From a virus: a stretch of 42,553 nt of DNA. This document shows positions 1-6,754 of this stretch, in pieces. Location of the stretch: positions 1 to 42,553 of IMG/VR virus record IMGVR_UViG_3300027881_000029. One strand, 5' to 3'. Position numbers and translations under genes: made by a program. The notes under the pieces were generated by a model. It was not told the origin of the DNA. It ran no database searches and saw only the letters and a program-made list of their open reading frames with translations. The first letter of the stretch is position 1. Each line of letters begins with the position of its first letter.

Positions 1-471
1 GCCATTCTCACGGTACATGGCAACGCACTCGGGCGTGTCTTCCAGGACCAAGAAGGGCTTGTAGGTCTCTCGCGCCTTCATCAGCATGTCCTGTTTCACC
101 AGGTGGGCCTTCCGATAGTCACCCGTTTGGCGCATCCAGCACGAGTCCCAGTTCAACTTCTTGGGGCCGACGTTGTGACTCAACCAATGCTCCGTAGTTT
201 CACGGTATTCCTCACTGCGCCCGGTGAACATGAGCACATTGGCCTTGAGCGACATGACCTTCAGCATCTCAATGACCTCCGGGATGGGAGGGTCATCGGG
301 TATACCCGCATAGAAGGCATCCCAGTCGCGGGAGCCGTCCTTGATATGCTTCAGCCGGTGTACGGGGTCTGCCACCACCCCGTCTATGTCGCAGAGTATG
401 ACCCGCGGCTTGGCCTTGGCGAGCTTGCTCCCGTACAAGCCCTCCGTGATCTTCTCATCCGCCGTCTTCAT
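1..471 (-). CDS. HAD-superfamily phosphatase, 3' part cut by window edge
   Basis: The 157 codons present form an open frame running off the left edge. Residues 24-35 read VILCDIDGVVAD, the DxD nucleophile motif (D28, D30) of HAD hydrolases. A second motif, MFTGRSEEYR, and a later VLEDTPECVAMY acidic motif follow in the right order. This layout resembles the 3'-phosphatase domain of T4-type polynucleotide kinase, which removes terminal phosphates from nucleic acid ends; other HAD nucleotidases are equally possible because the C-terminus is missing. The start ATG overlaps the stop of the preceding gene (ATGA), so translation is probably coupled. Recognition as HAD is firm; the substrate is inferred. 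Confidence 0.8.
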   Translation of the reverse strand, partial: MKTADEKITEGLYGSKLAKAKPRVILCDIDGVVADPVHRLKHIKDGSRDWDAFYAGIPDDPPIPEVIEMLKVMSLKANVLMFTGRSEEYRETTEHWLSHNVGPKKLNWDSCWMRQTGDYRKAHLVKQDMLMKARETYKPFLVLEDTPECVAMYRENG

Positions 472-698
472 CGGTTTTTCGCCTTCTGCTTGGCATAGTA
501 TTTTGTCTTCATCTGATCGACAAAAAGGTCGACGTCGCAACTGACCTGGGCGTATGTCTTGCCGAAGATGTCCGCCACCATGTCGTATGGTGCGCCATAG
601 CCGGGCTGATTGGACCCGCCCATGTACTCGCTGAACTCTTCCCTCGCCATCTTGAGGATCGCCTCACGATAGGTGATCTTTTCTACTGGCTTGGGCAT
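468..698 (-). CDS. small protein of unknown function, 76 aa
   Basis: This is a charged soluble protein beginning MPKPVEKITYREAILKMARE, with lysine-rich ends and no recognised domain. Its ATG has a GGAG ribosome site seven bases upstream, and it overlaps the HAD gene by four bases (ATGA). It lies between two phosphohydrolases in the leftward accessory operon, which is the only clue to its role. Confidence 0.7.
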   Translation of the reverse strand: MPKPVEKITYREAILKMAREEFSEYMGGSNQPGYGAPYDMVADIFGKTYAQVSCDVDLFVDQMKTKYYAKQKAKNR

Positions 699-702
699 TC
701 TG

Positions 703-1191
703 CTACTCCTGTCCCTTGATTTCTTCGATTGTCATTGGCCGGTGGAGCGAATCCCATCCGACGTCGTACCGATTCTTCGGCTGGCGTCCACGAGGTATCG
801 TTCCGTGGCAGTGACCATGGAGGTGAATCGTCTTTTGGCTGTCCATATTGTTCCACTGTTCGATTGGGAAATGAAACATTACGTTCCGTCCAATCCGCAG
901 ATAGGTATGGACTTCGGCCCAGTGCTCGCTCTCCCGCACTTTTTTCGGGTCGTGGTTGCCAGATACGAGGATCTTGCACCCGTTCAACCGGCGCAGTATC
1001 TCCAAGGCGTTGTCGAGATCTCCCAGCGCGAAATCCCCGAGGTGGTACACGGTATCCGTGGGAGAGACTGTTTCGTTCCATATCCGCTCCATCTCCAAGT
1101 TCATTTCCCGCACATTGGCGTACGGGCGGTTGCAGTACTCGATGATATTGTGATGCCCGAAGTGGGTGTCACTTGTGTAGTATGTTGCCAT
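703..1191 (-). CDS. calcineurin-like metallophosphoesterase
   Basis: The 162-aa product begins MATYYTSDTHFGHHN, the first metal-binding motif (D8, H10). It continues with HLGDFALGD, then VSGNHD and LHGHCHG. These are the four conserved blocks of the phage and bacterial metallophosphoesterase family, which uses two metal ions to hydrolyse phosphoesters. The ATG at 1191 was chosen over an upstream start because it lies just after the stop of the Fic gene and begins directly at the conserved strand. The substrate (nucleotide, RNA end or protein phosphate) cannot be told. Neighbours are a HAD phosphatase and a Fic protein, suggesting a group acting on nucleotidyl or phosphoryl groups. Confidence 0.9.
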   Translation of the reverse strand: MATYYTSDTHFGHHNIIEYCNRPYANVREMNLEMERIWNETVSPTDTVYHLGDFALGDLDNALEILRRLNGCKILVSGNHDPKKVRESEHWAEVHTYLRIGRNVMFHFPIEQWNNMDSQKTIHLHGHCHGTIPRGRQPKNRYDVGWDSLHRPMTIEEIKGQE

Positions 1192-1193
1192 CG

Positions 1194-1676
1194 TCAGCCC
1201 TGGTTGGCAATGAGGGATTGATAATACCACTCATGGAGGAAGCCTCGACGTAGATCGTACCCGGTCCGCACCATCTGCCATGCCCATACGGCGCGACCCG
1301 TTCGGCCATTTCCGTCCATGAACGGGTGGAGCTTCTCGAAGGCTTGGTGCACCGAGTACGCGGGGTCATGTTGGGTTGCCCGCCAGCATATGTTTTCGAG
1401 GTTGGCTTTGATAAACGGGCTGCCCAAGGGGGCGACATAACCTCCCACCCGTACGTTCTGACCAGGGTTGAGCCGGAGGGGCTTGCCTGGTTGGATGACC
1501 TTTTGGAAGTCAATGACATCTTCAATCTCCAGTTTGTGTTTGTCGAAACGCCCGGTGTTGTTCAGCAGCGTATCATATGCGTCAATCTCTACACGCAAGG
1601 CGGCATCACCGAGGTCTATGCTCTCAATTCGGTTAGACTCTTTGATAAATCCCTCCAGCATCGCCATCTTGTACAT
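1194..1676 (-). CDS. Fic/DOC-family protein
   Basis: The 160-aa product carries the Fic signature LHPFMDGNGRTGR at residues 116-128, with catalytic H117 and the anion-binding GNGR loop. Fic enzymes usually transfer AMP from ATP to a hydroxyl side chain of a target protein; some transfer other phosphate-linked groups. Near the N-terminus, SNRIES (residues 14-19) resembles the inhibitory (S/T)xxxE(G/N) helix of class II Fic proteins, with the last position degenerate. This would make the enzyme self-restrained. The ATG shares its A with the stop of the upstream gene (TAATG). An early-phage role in modifying a host protein is inference. Confidence 0.9.
   Translation of the reverse strand: MYKMAMLEGFIKESNRIESIDLGDAALRVEIDAYDTLLNNTGRFDKHKLEIEDVIDFQKVIQPGKPLRLNPGQNVRVGGYVAPLGSPFIKANLENICWRATQHDPAYSVHQAFEKLHPFMDGNGRTGRAVWAWQMVRTGYDLRRGFLHEWYYQSLIANQG
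1646..1656 (+). repeat. CAAATCCCTCC repeat, variant copy (TAAATCCCTCC)
   Basis: This copy is inside the Fic gene, differing only at the first base; it encodes part of LEGF on the minus strand. Confidence 0.85.
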
Positions 1677-2107
1677 TATAGCAGCTTCCAATCTTCGTCC
1701 GGGTCGTAGAACTTCTCCGCCGGGAACTGTTCGGCAAGGGTTCGTCGCGGCTGTTTCAGGTCAACAACCTTGCCATCGATGTCGTAGTTATCCTCGGGAT
1801 GGATACGCCTAAAGATGCGCCCCACCTTGGGGTCCCTGAAAACCGCCTCGGCATTCGCCCGCCGCTTTGCCTTAGCAGCCTGCTTCTTGGCCTGTTTGCC
1901 TGCCTCGGCGAGAATAAACTTGAAACCATCCACGTAACCACGGCTCCAAATCTCCTTGTCAGTGCCGACGAGGGCGCAACTATACCGCTTCTTCGCTGCT
2001 TGACGTTTCTCCTCGCTCACGTCGATCAGCAATTCTTGGGAATCCTCTTGCCCCGCCTCGTAACCGCCCCAATACGCGTCGTTGTTCCACATATCCATCA
2101 AAGTCAT
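1676..2107 (-). CDS. protein of unknown function, 143 aa
   Basis: No family is recognised. The N-terminus is rich in aromatic and acidic residues (MWNNDAYWGGYEAGQED). A central basic stretch (GKQAKKQAAKAKRRANAEA) may bind nucleic acid, and the C-terminus is acidic. The start overlaps the previous stop (ATGA) and its stop overlaps the Fic start, so it is a regular operon member. Coding is supported by overlap and codon pattern, not by homology. Confidence 0.75.
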   Translation of the reverse strand: MTLMDMWNNDAYWGGYEAGQEDSQELLIDVSEEKRQAAKKRYSCALVGTDKEIWSRGYVDGFKFILAEAGKQAKKQAAKAKRRANAEAVFRDPKVGRIFRRIHPEDNYDIDGKVVDLKQPRRTLAEQFPAEKFYDPDEDWKLL

Positions 2108-2502
2108 GCGCTCGCCCTCCTGTTGGCTCTGCTTTCCGCACCTCTAAGAAGTCTGCCAGTAAGGCCGCTTTCCGGGCGGTCGATTGTCGTAACTTGCGTA
2201 ATAGGAACTGATCCGGCTTTAACGCGGATACGGGGTTTGACACTATCACTGGAAGGTGCCGGGGTTCGTAGGGTTTTTCGGTCATTCGCATCTTCCCTCG
2301 GTTTAAAAGCCTTGTTCGAACGTGTGATGCATCTGATGTTCCGACACTCGACCATGTCTGCCGAGATGTCGATCGGACGTCCGCACTGGATACAATCGAA
2401 GATCGGGTCCTCCGCACCATCCGTCAGGAGATAAGTCTCCATCATAAGTTCGTGCAGGCTCTGTTCATCGTGTTTCTTGTCGCCTATCATTGTATCATCC
2501 AC
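2104..2502 (-). CDS. putative zinc-ribbon protein, 132 aa
   Basis: Residues about 37-58 contain CIQCG followed by CRNIRC, two Cys pairs spaced like a small zinc ribbon. The rest is basic and probably disordered, which would suit DNA or RNA contact. The start at 2502 lies three bases after a GGGAG; an alternative ATG at 2490 has a longer spacing from the same site. It sits immediately downstream of the nuclease gene and is probably co-transcribed with it. Confidence 0.65.
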   Translation of the reverse strand: MDDTMIGDKKHDEQSLHELMMETYLLTDGAEDPIFDCIQCGRPIDISADMVECRNIRCITRSNKAFKPREDANDRKTLRTPAPSSDSVKPRIRVKAGSVPITQVTTIDRPESGLTGRLLRGAESRANRRASA

Positions 2503-2505
2503 TCC

Positions 2506-3393
2506 CTATTTCGGAGGCTCGTACGGGACCATGTGGAATTTATCGTCCAGGTATCGATGCCGATTGTTTTCAGACGCGAGGCATATGTCGCGTAGTTCAC
2601 ATCCTCCGTACATCTGGCAGGAGCCACGGTTGCGCGGCCAGTGCTCTGTTCGATGGCATATATCAACATCGTTGACGAGTCGTACCATGTCACGTTCGAA
2701 CTCGTTGATATGATCCTCTTTGACATCAATGCGCTGCCTAGCCCAACGAGTACCGTTGACCATCGTTTGGCAAGCCTCGACCAGTACTCCTTTGACAGGT
2801 AGCCCCAAAGCCCGACACGCCCAACGGTAGGCGGTGAACTGCGTGGATGGATTCCATGAGTTCCAATATGAATAATTAAGTACTCGTCCCGTTGTCTTGA
2901 TGTCAACAATGAACAGGTCACCCTGCCATTCCGCCAGCCGATCGATCCGCCCCGACAACCGCCATGGAGTGCCCGGTATAGCCAGCTCGAACCGTAGTTC
3001 CACCGCGGGTGCATCATTGAACTTTACTGTCTTGAAAGGGTCGTCCGCACCCCATGTTTCGCCATACCACGACACAGCGCGGCAAAGCGTGTTCGGGGTC
3101 CGGCTATTGTCTGGGCTGCCGGAGAGGCTGGGAGCCAGTTCCAGTGCTTTAGACACAGCAGCGAATTGAGCCTCCACGTGGCTCTCCGTAAGTAGTTTCG
3201 TCTCATGATATGCCTCGATTCCCGAGTGAACCTGCGTTCCAAAGTGGGCGTTCCACAGCGTGCCACGCGGCCGCCAACGCTCCAAGTCTTTGATCTTGTA
3301 GTAGTACTTGCACTTATCCGCGTCGCCAAGGGAAGAGGGGTCAAATACCTCCTGCTTCCCATCGACAAACTTCTCGAACAGTATCTCACCCAT
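2506..3393 (-). CDS. PD-(D/E)XK nuclease with Cys cluster (RecB/Cas4-like)
   Basis: The 295-aa product has the RecB-type nuclease core. H56 lies in FGTQVHSGIE, D151 in GRIDRL, D164 and K166 in FIVDIKTT, and Q185 in STQFTAYRW. One Cys near the N-terminus (C28) and three near the C-terminus (C259, C265, C271, in CQMYGGCELRDIC) match the split four-Cys iron-sulfur cluster of Cas4, AddB and related phage exonucleases. Such proteins usually act as exonucleases in recombination, end processing or host-DNA degradation. Its start overlaps the end of a small membrane-protein gene by eight bases. Family assignment is firm; which DNA it attacks is unknown. Confidence 0.85.
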   Translation of the reverse strand: MGEILFEKFVDGKQEVFDPSSLGDADKCKYYYKIKDLERWRPRGTLWNAHFGTQVHSGIEAYHETKLLTESHVEAQFAAVSKALELAPSLSGSPDNSRTPNTLCRAVSWYGETWGADDPFKTVKFNDAPAVELRFELAIPGTPWRLSGRIDRLAEWQGDLFIVDIKTTGRVLNYSYWNSWNPSTQFTAYRWACRALGLPVKGVLVEACQTMVNGTRWARQRIDVKEDHINEFERDMVRLVNDVDICHRTEHWPRNRGSCQMYGGCELRDICLASENNRHRYLDDKFHMVPYEPPK

Positions 3394-3526
3394 GGACGCA
3401 TATCTGCGCTAGGGTGTAGCCCACCAGCAACGCCACCGCAGCGGCGCAGCCAATTATATAGAACCAGGGTTTGGCGAGCCACCACCAATCGTCCAAATCC
3501 CTCCAGAACGTCTTCCATTTAGTCAT
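3386..3526 (-). CDS. small single-span membrane protein, 46 aa
   Basis: The frame reads MTKWKTFWRDLDDWWWLAKP, then a hydrophobic span of about 22 residues (WFYIIGCAAAVALLVGYTLA) and a short tail. One transmembrane helix with a Trp-rich charged N-terminus is expected. The ATG overlaps the stop of the preceding small gene, and the end overlaps the nuclease start. A copy of the CAAATCCCTCC repeat lies inside it, encoding part of WRDL. Confidence 0.7.
   Translation of the reverse strand: MTKWKTFWRDLDDWWWLAKPWFYIIGCAAAVALLVGYTLAQICVHG
3494..3504 (+). repeat. CAAATCCCTCC repeat
   Basis: Exact copy inside the 46-aa membrane-protein gene. Confidence 0.9.
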
Positions 3527-3659
3527 AGCCGTGGTCCCTTAAGATATCCTCCCAGCGGGCCAGGAGGGCCTCCATCTCGTCCTCATTCTCGTGGTAGAAG
3601 TCGAAGGCACCCTTGTGAGTGGTATCGAGCAGCTCCATTAAGCATTCTTCCGAGATCAT
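3519..3659 (-). CDS. small acidic protein, 46 aa
   Basis: The frame MISEECLMELLDTTHKGAFD...ILRDHGYD is strongly acidic and predicted helical. It begins in an ATGA overlap with the previous gene and ends eight bases into the next one. Nothing in it is recognised; the gene call rests on the unbroken chain of overlapping starts and stops. It is one of three consecutive genes of exactly 46 codons plus stop. Confidence 0.65.
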   Translation of the reverse strand: MISEECLMELLDTTHKGAFDFYHENEDEMEALLARWEDILRDHGYD

Positions 3660-3796
3660 TCTACGTTCTCCACTTCCTGAATTGCACTAATGATGTTGGC
3701 TCGTAGCTCCTGCGACCATCGTGCGTGGCTGTCAAGATCATCGATTGCCTCGTACAGCATGTCGACGACTCGGTTCTTAACGTCTTCGTTGCTCAT
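3656..3796 (-). CDS. small protein of unknown function, 46 aa
   Basis: The product begins MSNEDVKNRVVDMLYEAIDD and is mainly helical and acidic. The start overlaps the upstream stop (ATGA at 3793-3796) and the stop overlaps the next start. No family is recognised. It belongs to the unit driven by the promoter at 4,034-4,062. Confidence 0.65.
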   Translation of the reverse strand: MSNEDVKNRVVDMLYEAIDDLDSHARWSQELRANIISAIQEVENVE

Positions 3797-4014
3797 CCGA
3801 GCACCTTTGCGTTCAGCAATTCGGCGTCGGTCATCTCCGGCTCTGCGGCTTTCTTACTTGCCATCTTGCGGGCGTCTCCCTTGGCGTCGAGCTTCTCAAA
3901 CTTGGCCCGGAGGGCACGGTAGTGGACCACAAGGGCGCGGCGTTCGTCGTCGGTGATTGTCTCAGCGTCTTTCTCCATCAGAGCGTCTACATCGAATTCA
4001 AGTGGATCGTTCAT
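3793..4014 (-). CDS. small charged protein, first gene after the leftward promoter, 73 aa
   Basis: The product starts MNDPLEFDVDALMEKDAETI and is a highly charged helical protein with a Lys/Ala-rich middle; no family is recognised. The ATG at 4014 was chosen because AAGGAG lies six bases upstream. An in-frame ATG at 4029 falls almost on the expected transcription start and could give a leaderless version five residues longer. It is the first gene of the short leftward operon 4,014 to the window start. Confidence 0.7.
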   Translation of the reverse strand: MNDPLEFDVDALMEKDAETITDDERRALVVHYRALRAKFEKLDAKGDARKMASKKAAEPEMTDAELLNAKVLG

Positions 4015-4033
4015 TTCATTCTCCTTCATTCTC

Positions 4034-4062
4034 ATTATACGCCCATTTTCCGGCGAATGCAA
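4034..4062 (-). promoter_or_regulatory. sigma70-type promoter, leftward (TTGCAT-17-TATAAT)
   Basis: On the minus strand TTGCAT lies at 4062-4057 and a perfect TATAAT at 4039-4034, 17 bases apart. The transcript should start near 4027, directly before the gene at 4014. Its sequence and upstream context match the rightward promoter at 17,486-17,515, both being the outer edge of the duplicated palindromic module. Confidence 0.85.
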
Positions 4063-4078
4063 GCATTATTTTCATTTT

Positions 4079-4250
4079 CTGGTCCTCTGTGATCTTCTGC
4101 GATCCTCTTATAAAATCGCATTTGGGGGTGGCGCGGGTGTATAGTTAGTAATTATATAATATGAGTTTTACTTCTTACGTATACTAACATCCTGCGGCAC
4201 CCCCAGAATCATTTCCTAAGATGTCCCCAGAAGACCTCAGAGGACCAGGA
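4079..4250. repeat. palindromic regulatory module, left copy
   Basis: Two imperfect inverted arms (about 4079-4145 and 4184-4250) flank an AT-rich core. The core, 4146-4183, is exactly repeated in inverted orientation at 17359-17396 (38 of 38 bases). Arms carry AGAGG/AGAAG blocks spaced 10 bp, then a G/C-rich block (GGGGGTGGCGCGGG and its mirror). The right arm lies inside the 3' end of the gene at 4184-4465. With the promoter at 4034-4062 the whole stretch aligns with the right copy over roughly 240 bp. Confidence 0.85.
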
Positions 4251-4465
4251 TTCGAAATCCGATCGATGACCCTGCGCAAAATCATATTGGCCGTTGTCTG
4301 CCGCTTTTGGGCAGCAACCAGGTCGTGGTGGCGATCTTGCACCTTTTGATTTGCGCATATGCGGTCAGCTTTGGCCCTCTGCAACCGACCGCCCATATCA
4401 GATACTCCCAACTTGGCCATCTTCAGGTTGCTGATGGCTGCGGCCAGTTCCTTTTCATCATTCAT
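4184..4465 (-). CDS. small coiled-coil protein, 93 aa, last gene of the amidoligase operon
   Basis: The product begins MNDEKELAAAISNLKMAKLG and has a long Ala/Gln/Arg-rich heptad-like helix, likely a coiled coil. The start at 4465 overlaps the ATP-grasp stop (ATGA). The last 25 or so residues (NPGPLRSSGDILGNDSGGAA) are encoded by the right arm of the palindromic module, so this tail was probably acquired when the module inserted, or the arm serves as a terminator overlapping the gene. No function is recognised. Confidence 0.6.
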   Translation of the reverse strand: MNDEKELAAAISNLKMAKLGVSDMGGRLQRAKADRICANQKVQDRHHDLVAAQKRQTTANMILRRVIDRISNPGPLRSSGDILGNDSGGAAGC

Positions 4466-5205
4466 CGTACCATCTCCTTGAGCATTGTGACATAGTTGTC
4501 GAGAGTCGTCCCTTCGAGGCCGGGGGCGGTGTTGACTTCGATAGCATAGCACCGATCCTCTTTACCGTTCCAAATGATGTCGACCGCACCGAAGTCGAGG
4601 GAGAGAGCTGACATGGTATCAACGGCACATTGTTCCAACCCCTCCGGCGGGTCGAGGTCGTTGCGTTGGAAGATAAAGCCCGCGGCATGATTTCGTACCC
4701 TCCAGTCTTCAATTTCGGCATCTGCCCGACGTACCTTACGCTGCACATCGAAGCTCTTTCCGCCCCCCACATGGACGCGGTACTCCTCCTTCTTCTTGAT
4801 GTACAACACGTAGAGCGGAGCGTTCACCACTTGATCCGCCACCTCCGCAATCACAATTCCAGCACCGGAATGCCCAGCGAGCACTTTCCGGCACACTACA
4901 ATCTTCCCGTCGTTCGTCCACTCCTTCGCCACCTCCTTGTCCGTGGTAAACGATGGCGTCAGATCGGTGTCCACCAGCTTCTGGAAGAAGGTTCGCTTGT
5001 TGGATGCCTCGATAATGCACTCGGGGCGGTTGAACACTTGACATTTGTCGATCTCCGCGGTTGTTTCGATGGCTCCCCAGTTGATGACCTTCTTCCGGGG
5101 GCGGCCAATAAAGGTCTTGCTGTCGTGTTTGATCCGCCGAGCAGGGATGGCAAAGCGTAACGCCTTGGCACCCTTGCTTGCGAACTTATAGCTGTAGATT
5201 AGCAT
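4462..5205 (-). CDS. ATP-grasp ligase of the amidoligase cluster
   Basis: The 247-aa product shows ATP-grasp features. YVLYIKKKEEYRVHV lies in the middle and DFGAVDIIWN plus CYAIEVNTAPGLEG near the C-terminus, the last supplying the acidic and Asn metal ligands. ATP-grasp enzymes activate a carboxylate as an acyl phosphate and join it to an amine. Iyer and colleagues described phage gene neighbourhoods in which such enzymes accompany COOH-NH2 ligases and glutamine amidotransferases, and this operon fits that description. Its start shares a base with the upstream stop (TAATG). The substrate is unknown. Confidence 0.85.
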   Translation of the reverse strand: MLIYSYKFASKGAKALRFAIPARRIKHDSKTFIGRPRKKVINWGAIETTAEIDKCQVFNRPECIIEASNKRTFFQKLVDTDLTPSFTTDKEVAKEWTNDGKIVVCRKVLAGHSGAGIVIAEVADQVVNAPLYVLYIKKKEEYRVHVGGGKSFDVQRKVRRADAEIEDWRVRNHAAGFIFQRNDLDPPEGLEQCAVDTMSALSLDFGAVDIIWNGKEDRCYAIEVNTAPGLEGTTLDNYVTMLKEMVR

Positions 5206-6182
5206 TATTCCTCGCCACGTGCGAAGGGGTTAGGTTCCTGCATGCGCTGGGCACGGTGCTGTTGGCCTGCGATGACCTGTCGCAGCGCGGCCTCACGCTG
5301 TTCTCTATAACCATTACCGCGCTTGGGTGGACGCTCGCGGACACGGGGGTCGTCCAATACCTTCTCCATCTTACGCATGTAGTTATCGTGGCTGTGCTCG
5401 TCGAAGGCATACACAGCAGGCTGGATGCGACGAATACACTGTACCACCATTTGATGCATGTCCCGACACTCGACGAGTTCCTCGTATGGACCGAGGGCAT
5501 CAGTGATGAATTGGCCTGGGCCGATCGACACCGCTTCGACGATCTGCTGGGGTTTCTCGTACTGGAGGGATTTGTCCTTGAGGCGCAGCAGGATGTCCAC
5601 CCAGGTCTTGATGACGTTGAGATCCTCCGGTGTGCGCATGCCGCGGAACTCCATGCTACCATACTTCTCCAGCGCACCCAGGTTGATCGAGGCATAGCGG
5701 AACTGGTCGCCCGACATCCAGTGTACGGTATGCTCCTTGATGCACCTGGCGAAAGTAGGAATGAAGTGGGATGCGTCCCCGGTCCGCAAGCAGAACAGGT
5801 TACCCTCTCGGTCTTCACCACACCAGCGCATGAGCACGTCCTCGAACGCCAGGTAGAGCACGGCGAAGTTGAACGTCTGTCGCAGCGTGAGTTCCTGGCA
5901 GTTGACGTGGATATGGACGCCACAGCGTTCGCTCGGTTCCACCAGATACAAATCAGAAGCATGACGTCGCATAAGCAGGTCTATGACCTCCTTCACTTCG
6001 TCACGTGGCACCGGGTCTCGGAGCACGTACTCGGCACTGTTGCCGCGAAGGGAACCATCCCCCGTGACTGTCCAGTATTTGTCGTCATTCATGTCGAGAC
6101 GCGGCCCTTCAACCTCGACCTCGATGCCCACTTCGCCCGTTTGTTCCCTGACGCCGCGAAGGATTTTAAGCATCTTTATCAT
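5205..6182 (-). CDS. amidoligase (COOH-NH2 ligase, Amidoligase_2-like)
   Basis: The 325-aa product has the signature of the glutamine-synthetase-fold amidoligases. It shows VGIEVEVEGP near the N-terminus, TGDGSLRGNSAEYVL, CGVHIHVNCQ around residue 110, and YASINLGALEKYGSMEFRG. The acidic strands and the HIHVN block bind metal and ATP in this fold. The enzyme should form an amide or peptide bond between a carboxylate and an amine at the cost of ATP. The start overlaps the neighbour's stop (ATGA). A repeat copy lies at 5564, encoding KSLQ. Family is confident; substrate is unknown. Confidence 0.85.
   Translation of the reverse strand: MIKMLKILRGVREQTGEVGIEVEVEGPRLDMNDDKYWTVTGDGSLRGNSAEYVLRDPVPRDEVKEVIDLLMRRHASDLYLVEPSERCGVHIHVNCQELTLRQTFNFAVLYLAFEDVLMRWCGEDREGNLFCLRTGDASHFIPTFARCIKEHTVHWMSGDQFRYASINLGALEKYGSMEFRGMRTPEDLNVIKTWVDILLRLKDKSLQYEKPQQIVEAVSIGPGQFITDALGPYEELVECRDMHQMVVQCIRRIQPAVYAFDEHSHDNYMRKMEKVLDDPRVRERPPKRGNGYREQREAALRQVIAGQQHRAQRMQEPNPFARGEE
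5564..5574 (-). repeat. CAAATCCCTCC repeat
   Basis: Exact copy on the minus strand inside the Amidoligase_2-like gene (KSLQ codons). Confidence 0.9.
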
Positions 6183-6754
6183 TGCACTGTCTCCAGTAGT
6201 TCTTGTAGATAGAAGTGTTTGTCGAACAGCTCGTACTTGTCGTCCAGGCCCTTGCGACCCACCTTGCCAATGTGGCGGTGGATCAAATAGCCGTCTAAGC
6301 GAACGGCGAAGTCGCGGCTGACTGCCACCGTGCTCTTGTTGTTGAACAGCTCGTGCACACTCTCGAACTTCGGAAAGTCGTTGTACACTGTCTTGCCGAA
6401 TGCTCGGGAGTCGAGAAGCGCCCCGATCTCGGGCGTCCGCTTACCGTCAAACGCCGTGACCTTACAGTTACCGCGGCAGATGCCAATCTTCCACTGGCGG
6501 TTGGGGTATCGATCCACCAGGACTATGGATCGCTGCATATTGACGAAGCCCGTGGGGACCGGCACATAGTCGATACTCTTATGTCCCCAGTGGATAACGT
6601 GATGCTTTGCCACCCCAACTTGGTGGTATGCCAGACGAAAGCGTCCTGCGTCCACTTGTTCAACGTGGTCGATAAACACCGGGTCGCCCCCAATTCGAAT
6701 GACCGAGTGTTGGAGACGCATGTTGGCATTGCGCTCATCGTATAGATCAATCAT
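6179..6754 (-). CDS. unknown protein within the amidoligase cluster, 191 aa
   Basis: No family is recognised. The sequence alternates beta-prone stretches (RLQHSVIRIGGDPVFIDHVE, RSIVLVDRYPNRQWKIGIC) with helices and looks globular and soluble. It is locked between the two amidoligases by ATGA overlaps at both ends, so it is probably a stoichiometric partner or a third enzyme of the pathway. It may be an adaptor that presents the substrate, but this is only inference from position. Confidence 0.75.
   Translation of the reverse strand: MIDLYDERNANMRLQHSVIRIGGDPVFIDHVEQVDAGRFRLAYHQVGVAKHHVIHWGHKSIDYVPVPTGFVNMQRSIVLVDRYPNRQWKIGICRGNCKVTAFDGKRTPEIGALLDSRAFGKTVYNDFPKFESVHELFNNKSTVAVSRDFAVRLDGYLIHRHIGKVGRKGLDDKYELFDKHFYLQELLETVQ

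Noticed and set aside
1205-1216. Near match to the 11-mer repeat (GAGGGATTG)
   Set aside because: It lacks one G and one T of the full motif, so it was not counted.
4236-4262. tRNA T-arm-like sequence (GGATTTCGAATCC on the minus strand)
   Set aside because: No acceptor stem, D-arm or anticodon arm can be drawn around it; it is part of a coding tail and module edge.
5178-6212. Long plus-strand frame of 344 codons
   Set aside because: It lies exactly opposite the amidoligase gene, whose motifs and gene overlaps are clear; the opposite frame is a by-product of codon bias and has no ribosome site or recognisable domain.
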